The position numbers and the translations under genes are program-made. From NCBI GenBank assembly GCA_030649205.1, contig JAUSGE010000037.1:1-47379 (forward strand): 47,379 nucleotides of DNA. The letters run 5' to 3'. Positions 23,183 through 30,004 of this stretch are shown here, piece after piece (within the stretch, counting starts at the first letter, position 1; each line of letters starts with the position of its first letter). This DNA comes from a bacterium. GTDB lineage: Bacteria; Patescibacteriota; Patescibacteriia; Patescibacteriales; GWC2-42-12. Below the pieces are notes generated by a model. That model was not told the DNA's origin. It saw nothing but the letters and a program-made list of their open reading frames with translations, and ran no database searches.

Positions 23183-24973
23183 ATGAAAAACATTTTTGAA
23201 CAACTTGCTGATTTATTAAAAAAGGACGAACGGCTGGTTTCGCAAGACGGCGCACTCTTAAAAAACCAGGCGCAGGAGTTGGCGCGCAAGAATGATCCGT
23301 GGTTAATAATGCTTTTACTTTCCGACAAAGGCATAAAACAGCACTTTTTCTTTAAGGTTGACGAAACGGTTATTTTTGATAAAGAGAAATTTATTCGCTT
23401 TGTGTCTAATAAGCAGTTTTTGCCGGATTCTTACACGGCTTTTAAAAATAAAATCGGCTTAACGGCCGGCGACGAGTACTTAAGCGAAAATAAAGAAGTG
23501 GTTTTAGTTTGGCCGTACAAAGATTGTATTTTAGAAGGCGGAATGACGAAAGAAGACCAGAAACGGGATGAGATTTTTTATAACGAAACTCTGGCGCCGG
23601 ACGATATCAATCGCTTGCTTGACGCCAAGGTTTTTACCAATTTTAAAAGGATAGATAAAAACGGCGAACACCCGTTTAAAAGCCCCCTTGATAAAGGGGG
23701 TAAGGGGGATTTTTTCCGCCGCGACGAGAAAGGAGATATTAAAGATAATTTGATTATTAAAGGCAATAACCTGCTGGCGCTGGCTTCGCTTAAAAAAGAA
23801 TTCGCCGGAAAAGTAAAATTGATTTACATTGATCCGCCATTCAATACGGGCGGGGACTCTTTCAATTATAACGATAGTTTCAATCATTCCTCATGGTTAG
23901 TGTTCATGAAAAACCGGCTAAATATTGCAAAACCATTGCTTTCTGATGACGGAAATATTTTTATTCATATTGATATTAATGAGTCGCATTACTTAAAGGT
24001 TTTATGTGATGATATATTCGGTCGCGAAAATTTTGTAGAAGAAATAATTTGGGCATATGGGTCTCCTTCGGGTGGGCGCGCTGCTGGCGCAAAGCCGGTT
24101 AATATTCATGATTATATTCTGCACTATTCAAAAAATTACCAACATAGAAAGCAAAATAAAATCTACACACCATATCCGGAGAAATATATTTCGGATTGGT
24201 TCAAATTTACTGATAAGGACGGGAGAGTGTATAGAAAAAGAATGCGAGATAAGGATGAAAATGGAAAAAATATTTGGGAAACGCAATATCTTGACGAAAG
24301 CAAGGGCATGCCATTGACTACTGTTTGGAATGATATCAAGCAGGTATACGCTGACCCGCGAGCGTACAAAGAAAATCAGTCACAACATACAGAATTGATG
24401 AAAAGTTTTTCCGGAGGACAAAAACCAGAAAAACTACTTCAGAGAATTATAGAAATGGTTACCAATAAGGGTGACATTGTTTTAGATTATCATGCCGGAA
24501 CAGGTACGACCTTGGCAGCGGCTCACAAAACTGGACGGCAGTATATTGGCATTGAACAAATGGACTATATTCATGATTTGCCAGAATCAAGATTAAAAAA
24601 TGTAATTAAGGGGGATCAAACAGGAATTTCAAAAGATGTTGATTGGAAAGGAGGCGGAGATTTTGTTTATATGGAACTCGCAAGATGGAACGAGAAATGG
24701 ATTAGAAAAATTGAGAAAGCAAAAACCACCAAAGAATTGGTTAAACTTTGGGGCGAGATGAAAGAAAAAGCGTTTTTAAGCTACAAAGTTGAACCAAAAA
24801 CCGTTGACGCTAGCGCTAAAGAATTTACCGACTTGAACCTTGCCGATCAGAAGAAATTTTTAATTGAGTGCTTGGATAAAAATCAGCTCTATGTAAATTT
24901 GAGCGAGATTGAGGATAAGGAGTATGGGATAAGCAAGGAGGATAAGAAATTAAATGGGGAGTTTTATAAATAA
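23183..24973 (+). CDS. Type III restriction-modification DNA adenine methyltransferase (Mod)
   Basis: 596 residues. Order of motifs marks a beta-class N6-adenine methyltransferase: motif IV LIYIDPPFNTGGDSF (about 213-227), target-recognition region, then SAM-binding motif I LDYHAGTGTTLAAA (about 433-446). The N-terminal ~200 residues with NRLLDAKVFTNFKR and DNLIIKGNNLLAL are typical of type III Mod proteins. A family D palindrome (23681-23710) adds about ten residues (FKSPLDKGGKGD) in frame before that motif. Bases from about 23890 to 24700 look more AT-rich than the two ends, as expected for an exchanged recognition domain. It methylates one strand of an asymmetric site and gives specificity to Res. 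Confidence 0.88.
   Translation: MKNIFEQLADLLKKDERLVSQDGALLKNQAQELARKNDPWLIMLLLSDKGIKQHFFFKVDETVIFDKEKFIRFVSNKQFLPDSYTAFKNKIGLTAGDEYLSENKEVVLVWPYKDCILEGGMTKEDQKRDEIFYNETLAPDDINRLLDAKVFTNFKRIDKNGEHPFKSPLDKGGKGDFFRRDEKGDIKDNLIIKGNNLLALASLKKEFAGKVKLIYIDPPFNTGGDSFNYNDSFNHSSWLVFMKNRLNIAKPLLSDDGNIFIHIDINESHYLKVLCDDIFGRENFVEEIIWAYGSPSGGRAAGAKPVNIHDYILHYSKNYQHRKQNKIYTPYPEKYISDWFKFTDKDGRVYRKRMRDKDENGKNIWETQYLDESKGMPLTTVWNDIKQVYADPRAYKENQSQHTELMKSFSGGQKPEKLLQRIIEMVTNKGDIVLDYHAGTGTTLAAAHKTGRQYIGIEQMDYIHDLPESRLKNVIKGDQTGISKDVDWKGGGDFVYMELARWNEKWIRKIEKAKTTKELVKLWGEMKEKAFLSYKVEPKTVDASAKEFTDLNLADQKKFLIECLDKNQLYVNLSEIEDKEYGISKEDKKLNGEFYK
23681..23710. repeat. Family D palindrome in the mod gene
   Basis: AGCCCCCTTGATAAAGGGGG followed by TAAGGGGGAT. 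It encodes KSPLDKGGKGD in frame between the N-terminal segment of Mod and its DNLIIKGNNLLAL motif. Confidence 0.85.
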
Positions 24974-24988
24974 TTTTTTATTTTTATT

Positions 24989-25672
24989 ATGAAGCACGAA
25001 ATAAAGAAATTAAATCGATTAAAACATACAGATAGTTTTATGCAAATAAATTATTCTCGTGGCTTTAAATTTATAGATAGAGCCGGCGAGCTTGTAAATT
25101 TATTTTATACTGAAATAAAGGAGCCGCCATATCAAATGACGCAGCGGGAACTTATTGTCAAGGAAAAAATTGATGATTACAGAATGTACAGAATTGCAGT
25201 AAATAATTTTTGGTATCATGATTCGGACCCGCAAAATTTAGGCGATCTTCTAAATATTTTTTTAAAAAAAAGCAAGGATGTATTAGAAGTTTTAGAAATA
25301 GGCGAAATTACAAGAATTGGCTGGCGTAATTATTTTGTTTATGAATTTCAGAGTACAGAAGAAAAAAATAAAGTTTTTTCAAAATTAGTTTCTTTTGAAG
25401 GATTAGAATTGTCAAATTTGAGTTTTAAAAAAAATATTAACGGATACATCTGTAATTTTAATATCAAAAGTGCTGAGAAACAAGATGAAAACAAGACAGC
25501 CGCAATTATTTTTGATATAGACTGTTTTCATGTTTATAAAGAAACTATCGGGCAGAAATTGGTTAATGAAAAATTAAAAGCAATAAAAGATTTGTTTTAT
25601 TCTGATAATTTTTTAAGTGTTATTAATTCTATTTTAAATTCAGGCGAATGTGGAGATAAAATTAAAACTTAA
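24989..25672 (+). CDS. Hypothetical protein, possibly TIGR04255-like
   Basis: 227 residues, AT-rich and unlike its flanks in base composition. No membrane segment. ITRIGWRNYF near the middle recalls the RxGLRYxN core of TIGR04255 proteins, a family often encoded among defence and mobile genes, and the length fits. This assignment is weak. It lies 15 bases after mod and is followed directly by a small membrane gene, both placed between mod and res, where most type III loci have nothing. It may be an accessory or regulator of the restriction system, or cargo inserted in the operon. Confidence 0.65.
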   Translation: MKHEIKKLNRLKHTDSFMQINYSRGFKFIDRAGELVNLFYTEIKEPPYQMTQRELIVKEKIDDYRMYRIAVNNFWYHDSDPQNLGDLLNIFLKKSKDVLEVLEIGEITRIGWRNYFVYEFQSTEEKNKVFSKLVSFEGLELSNLSFKKNINGYICNFNIKSAEKQDENKTAAIIFDIDCFHVYKETIGQKLVNEKLKAIKDLFYSDNFLSVINSILNSGECGDKIKT

Positions 25673-25673
25673 T

Positions 25674-26063
25674 ATGCAAGATTTTTGGAAAAATTTAAGT
25701 AACTTTGCAAGCCTCGGGGTCGTGGTAGTCTTACTCTATTTTGGTGTTAATTTATTAAATAAAGCCGAAAAAAGCATAAGTATTGTCTCTATGTGCGGTT
25801 CCGGACTTATTTTTGTTGCGATTACTTTATCCATCATATTTTTTGCTGATTGGCGTAAAAGAGAGGGGTACGAACACATGATAAAACAGCAAGATGGAAT
25901 TATTAAAAATTTAAGCACTCAAATAAGAGAAACTGGTTTGACACATACGGCATTAGAACAGCAGACAAGAAATTCATTAGGAGATATTGACTCAGATAAT
26001 CAATTTAATAATACAAAAATTAGATATAAGCCAGATAATGCATCTGAGACAAAAAGTGTCTAA
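25674..26063 (+). CDS. Small two-helix membrane protein, unknown
   Basis: 129 residues from the ATG at 25674, one base after the previous stop; an upstream ATG at 25650 in the same frame overlaps that gene. Two hydrophobic segments (LGVVVVLLYFGVNLL and GSGLIFVAITLSIIFFA) are followed by a charged, probably coiled tail (YEHMIKQQDGIIKNLSTQI) and a polar end. No family was recognised. AT-rich like its upstream neighbour, so the two probably arrived together. A paired soluble plus membrane protein inside a restriction operon suggests an extra defence effector, but nothing in the sequence shows an activity. Confidence 0.6.
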   Translation: MQDFWKNLSNFASLGVVVVLLYFGVNLLNKAEKSISIVSMCGSGLIFVAITLSIIFFADWRKREGYEHMIKQQDGIIKNLSTQIRETGLTHTALEQQTRNSLGDIDSDNQFNNTKIRYKPDNASETKSV

Positions 26064-26067
26064 ACCC

Positions 26068-28767
26068 ATGCTCTACGACGAATTTAATTCATACAAAAAC
26101 TTTGCCGGCGCCGATGTTTTTAAAAATAAGGCGCTGGGGAAACCGGAAATTTTAAAAAATCTTAATCCGGCTTTTGCCATGCGCGAATATCAAAAAGAAG
26201 CTTTGGGTCGGTTTTATTATTACTACGAAGAATATCAACAAAAACAAAAACCGATTCATCTGATGTTTAATATGGCGACCGGTTCGGGCAAGACGCTGAT
26301 TATGGCCGCCAGCATTTTGTATTTTTATAAAAAAGGCTATCGTAATTTTATTTTTTTTACTCGCCTGGGCAATATTATCCAAAAAACCAAGGCTAATTTT
26401 CTTGATCCGGATTCAAAAAAGTATTTATTCGCGCAAAAAATTGTGATTGACGGAACGGAAGTAAAAGTGAAAGAGGTGGAAAATTTTGAAGGCGTAAATG
26501 ACGACGACATAAATATCATCTTTTCCACTACCGCGCTTATGCACTCCCGTTTTAATTTCGCGCGCGAAAACGTTTTGACTTATGAGGATTTCGCCGATAA
26601 AAAAATTGTTTTAATCGCGGACGAAGCGCACAACTTATCAGCGGAAACAAACAATAGATTAAGCAAAACTGAAGCGGAAGATCGCAGAAATTGGGAAAAT
26701 ACAATCGTGCGAATTCTTAACGCCAATAGTCAAAAAGAAAACGCGCTTTTAGAATTTACCGCCACAGCTCGGCTGGAGCAGGAATATCCGGAAATTTTGG
26801 AGAAATATAAAGACAAGGCGATTTATCGCTATGATTTAAAAGAATATCGCCTAGACGGATTTTCTAAAGATGTCAGGACTTTACAAATTAACGCGCCGAT
26901 GATGGAGCGCGCGCTCTCGGCCGTGATAATCTCTCAATACCGCCGCAAAGTAGCGGAAAAATATAGAATCGCCTTAAAGCCGGTGGTGATGTTTAAAGCA
27001 AACCGAGTAACGCCGCCAAAACAAAAAACGGAATCGCGGGGCGAAAATACGAAAATTGTCGTGTCCGGCGAATTTAAAATCGCCTTTCATCAGCTTATCG
27101 CCGGACTTAATGAGAAGTTATTAAAACAGCAAACGCAAATACAGAACGCAACCCTGCAAAAGGCTTTTCAATTTTTTGAGCGGCAGAAGATTACGCCGCA
27201 AAATTTAGCGGAAGAAATAAAAAGCGATTTCGCGCCGGAAAAATGTCTGACGGTTGATGAAGAAAAAGATTTAGAGCAAAAACAAATACAGCTTAACTCT
27301 CTGGAAGATCAAAATAACGCCATCCGCGCCATTTTCGCGACGGAAAAATTAAATGAGGGTTGGGATGTTTTAAATCTTTTTGATATTGTCCGGCTTTATA
27401 ATACCAGAAGCGAGCATAAATCAAAAACTGGCAAAGAGAGAAAACCCGGCAAAACCACCGTGCAGGAAGCGCAGTTGATTGGTCGGGGCGCGCGATACTG
27501 CCCATTTGCAACCGGAGAATTTACCGACCCGTATAGCCGGAAATTTGACGCTGAACCGGAAAATGAATTGCGTATTTTAGAACAGTTGTATTATCACTCA
27601 ATGCATAATCCGGATTATATCAGCGAATTAACCAAAGTATTGATAAAAGAAGGCATCGTGCCGGAGCGAACCATAAAAAGGGAAATTAAAATTAAAAATG
27701 ACTTTAAAAATAAGAATTTTTGGAAAAAGGGCTATATTTTTTTAAATTCGCGCCGGGAAAACTTTGGCAAAAATATTTTTACGCTCGCGGACGCTAAAGC
27801 GGAATTTGATCATGACGAGGAAGCCAATATATTCCAATTGCCGACGAGAGAAGCGATTGAAAAAGACATATTTGTTTTAGGCGAGGGCGCGGGAGCTAAA
27901 GTAAAAACAGAAATAAAAGAATTTCGTCTGGCGGATTTTGGAGTCAGCATTGCTCGAACTGCCTTAAGCGCGATATCGGCCGGACAATTTTCCGAACTCA
28001 AAAAAATATTTGGTAATACTGAATCAGCAAAAGATTTTATTGAAAAATACCTTGGCGGAATTAAAATTAATGTAAAAGGGACGGCCGCGCAGTTGGAAAA
28101 TTTTTTGCCGGCAGAAAAGCTGAACATTGCCGGATTTGTTATCGGTAAAGTTTTGGAAATTGCCGGCAGAGAGAGAAAAGAGTATTATGGAACGAAAGAA
28201 TTTAAGGCGCATTTGATTAAGAAAATATTTGAAAATGACAAAGTTTTGCAATTAGACGGCGAAAGTCCGCGAGCAAGAGAAATGCAGGATTTTAATTTTG
28301 GCGATAAAGAGTGGTTCGCACAAAATGAAATCTGGGGAACAAGCGAGGAGGAGTCATTTTTGCGTTTTATTGATGAAATGGTAACAAAATTAAAGGAAAA
28401 ATATCAAGATATCGCGTTATTGCGAAATGAGCAGTTTTTTAAAATTTATAATTTTGCCGACGGCGAGCCGTTTTATCCCGATTTTGTTTTATTTTTAACA
28501 GAAAAGAAAACCAGGCAAGAAATTATGTACCAGATTTTTATTGAGCCTAAAGGCGACGGTTTGTTAGATGAAGACAAAAAATTTGAAAAATCAAAAGAAG
28601 GCTGGAAGCAAAAATTTTTACTTGAAATAGAAAAAAATTATACGGTTGATTTGAAGTTAGAAAACAAAGATTTTCGCTTGGTTGGTTTGCCCTTTTTTAA
28701 CAATGGCCAGATTAATAATGCCCTAAGAGAAAAGTTTGAAGAAGCGTTTAATAAGCAGTTACTATGA
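26068..28767 (+). CDS. Type III restriction enzyme Res subunit (helicase/endonuclease)
   Basis: 899 residues from the ATG at 26068, 5 bases after the previous stop; the frame is open back to 25987 and GTG 26056 is another candidate. SF2 helicase motifs: Walker A MATGSGKT (about 69-76), DEAH-type LIADEAHN (about 182-189), motif III FTATARL, motif VI EAQLIGRGAR (about 470). The C-terminal nuclease of the PD-(D/E)xK type is visible as FYPDFVLF...YQIFIEPKGDG (about 801-830). Res uses ATP to act between two inversely oriented unmethylated sites and works only with Mod. All motifs look intact. It overlaps mnmA by 4 bases (ATGA). Confidence 0.88.
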   Translation: MLYDEFNSYKNFAGADVFKNKALGKPEILKNLNPAFAMREYQKEALGRFYYYYEEYQQKQKPIHLMFNMATGSGKTLIMAASILYFYKKGYRNFIFFTRLGNIIQKTKANFLDPDSKKYLFAQKIVIDGTEVKVKEVENFEGVNDDDINIIFSTTALMHSRFNFARENVLTYEDFADKKIVLIADEAHNLSAETNNRLSKTEAEDRRNWENTIVRILNANSQKENALLEFTATARLEQEYPEILEKYKDKAIYRYDLKEYRLDGFSKDVRTLQINAPMMERALSAVIISQYRRKVAEKYRIALKPVVMFKANRVTPPKQKTESRGENTKIVVSGEFKIAFHQLIAGLNEKLLKQQTQIQNATLQKAFQFFERQKITPQNLAEEIKSDFAPEKCLTVDEEKDLEQKQIQLNSLEDQNNAIRAIFATEKLNEGWDVLNLFDIVRLYNTRSEHKSKTGKERKPGKTTVQEAQLIGRGARYCPFATGEFTDPYSRKFDAEPENELRILEQLYYHSMHNPDYISELTKVLIKEGIVPERTIKREIKIKNDFKNKNFWKKGYIFLNSRRENFGKNIFTLADAKAEFDHDEEANIFQLPTREAIEKDIFVLGEGAGAKVKTEIKEFRLADFGVSIARTALSAISAGQFSELKKIFGNTESAKDFIEKYLGGIKINVKGTAAQLENFLPAEKLNIAGFVIGKVLEIAGRERKEYYGTKEFKAHLIKKIFENDKVLQLDGESPRAREMQDFNFGDKEWFAQNEIWGTSEEESFLRFIDEMVTKLKEKYQDIALLRNEQFFKIYNFADGEPFYPDFVLFLTEKKTRQEIMYQIFIEPKGDGLLDEDKKFEKSKEGWKQKFLLEIEKNYTVDLKLENKDFRLVGLPFFNNGQINNALREKFEEAFNKQLL

Positions 28768-29906
28768 AAACCAAAAAAATCAAAATTGCCGTTGCCATGT
28801 CCGGCGGCGTTGATTCAGCGGTGGCGGCCAAGCTGTTAAAAGACCAGGGACATGAGGTCGTTGGATTTTTTTTGCATTTTTGGAAAGAGCCGGGCGCCGG
28901 CGCCGCGGAAAATAAATGCTGTTCAACCGAAGCTTTGCTGGACGCGCGGCGGGTGGCTAATAAAATCGGCATCCGGCTTTACACCATGAATTTTTCCGGC
29001 ATTTTTAAAAAACAAGTGGTGGATAACTTTTTACGCGAATACGCGGCTGGACGAACGCCCAACCCGTGCGTGGTTTGCAATAAACAGGTTAAACTCGGCC
29101 ATTTAATCAAACAGGCGAAAAAATTAGGCTTTGATTACGTGGCCAGCGGGCATTATGCCCGCCTTCAGCGGGAATTTCCAATTTCCAATCCGCCAGCTGG
29201 CGGACAATTTCTAAAAAATGCTTGTAAACTCCTTAAAGCCAAAGATAAAGAAAAAGACCAATCTTATTTTTTATATACTTTTAATCAAAATGAACTGGCG
29301 CATATATTATTTCCGCTGGGTGATTATACCAAAAAGCAGGTTAGGGAATTGGCTAAAAAGTTTAAACTGCCGGTGGCGGAAAAAAAGGAAAGCCAGGAAA
29401 TTTGCTTTATTGCCGAGCGCGGTCATAATGAATTTTTAAAACGCCATTTGGAATTAAGGCCGGGTCCGATAAAATTTTTACGCGAACAAAGAGGTTTAGC
29501 CTCTAAATTGGAGGCTAAACCTCTTATCGGCATCCATCAAGGCCTGCCGCTTTACACCGTTGGCCAGCGCAGAGGCATAGAGATCGGCGGCACCGGCCCT
29601 TACTACGCCGCGGAAATGGATTATAAAACCAACATCCTGTACGTGGTGAATAATTTTGCCGACCAAATATTATACAAAGATGAGCTTACGGCTAAAAATG
29701 TTAATTGGATCGTTCCGCCGCGGAAATTGCCTCTGCTTTGCCAGGCTGTTATCAGATACCGGCATAAACCAGTACCGTGCCGCGTAATAAAATCAGGCAA
29801 AAATTACCGCGTTGATTTTGCTGAATCACAGCGCGCGGTTACGCCGGGACAGAGCGTGGTGTTTTATGCTGGAGAAGAGATACTGGGCGGAGGGATAATA
29901 GCATAG
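28764..29906 (+). CDS. mnmA: tRNA-specific 2-thiouridylase MnmA with repeat-derived insertions
   Basis: 380 residues. PP-loop ATP site AMSGGVDSAVAA (about residues 11-22), first catalytic Cys in NPCVVCN, second in ESQEICFI, GHYARL, DQSYFLY and YTVGQRRGI are all present. MnmA adenylates and thiolates U34 of Lys, Glu and Gln tRNAs. Two insertions come from repeats. 29171-29211 holds AATTTCC heptamers plus CCGCCAGCTGGCGG (residues about 137-150, FPISNPPAGGQF). 29489-29525 is a double palindrome (RGLASKLEAKPL) just before the C-terminal beta domain. Both lie in loops and the frame is kept. A housekeeping gene coupled by overlap to a restriction operon is unusual. Confidence 0.92.
   Translation: MKTKKIKIAVAMSGGVDSAVAAKLLKDQGHEVVGFFLHFWKEPGAGAAENKCCSTEALLDARRVANKIGIRLYTMNFSGIFKKQVVDNFLREYAAGRTPNPCVVCNKQVKLGHLIKQAKKLGFDYVASGHYARLQREFPISNPPAGGQFLKNACKLLKAKDKEKDQSYFLYTFNQNELAHILFPLGDYTKKQVRELAKKFKLPVAEKKESQEICFIAERGHNEFLKRHLELRPGPIKFLREQRGLASKLEAKPLIGIHQGLPLYTVGQRRGIEIGGTGPYYAAEMDYKTNILYVVNNFADQILYKDELTAKNVNWIVPPRKLPLLCQAVIRYRHKPVPCRVIKSGKNYRVDFAESQRAVTPGQSVVFYAGEEILGGGIIA
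29171..29211. repeat. Heptamer and CCGCC palindrome in mnmA
   Basis: Two AATTTCC heptamers (29173-29186) are the reverse complement of the GGAAATT repeats inside the GT4 gene at 6318-6345. They are followed by the palindrome CCGCCAGCTGGCGG (29190-29203), which recurs with one change inside the family C element at 40441-40580. Confidence 0.75.
29489..29525. repeat. Family E double palindrome in mnmA
   Basis: Arms GAGGTTTAGCCTC (29491-29503) and GAGGCTAAACCTC (29511-29523), with one more complementary base or two on each side, and loop TAAATTG. It resembles the element at 14765-14797 (same GAGG start and 7-base loop) but is inside a conserved gene. Confidence 0.85.
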
Positions 29907-29912
29907 TTCTCT

Positions 29913-29969
29913 TTCTACCCGGCTTTAGCCGGCCATTAAATAAATAACTCCGGCTAAAGCCGGGTAGAA
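29913..29969. repeat. Family A palindrome after mnmA
   Basis: Arms 29913-29932 and 29950-29969 are the same 20-base sequence as in the element at 9909-9958 (TTCTACCCGGCTTTAGCCGG and its complement) with a different 17-base loop. It lies between mnmA and the promoter of the CAP gene and may end the mnmA transcript. Confidence 0.85.
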
Positions 29970-29992
29970 TTTATTTTTATTTCCTTTTTTGC

Positions 29993-29998
29993 TATAAT
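29993..29998 (+). promoter_or_regulatory. -10 box of the CAP-domain gene, start codon 6 bases away
   Basis: TATAAT at 29993-29998, with ATG at 30005. The predicted transcript would begin at about the start codon (leaderless). The -35 region is not obvious. Confidence 0.5.
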
Positions 29999-30004
29999 AG
30001 AATC

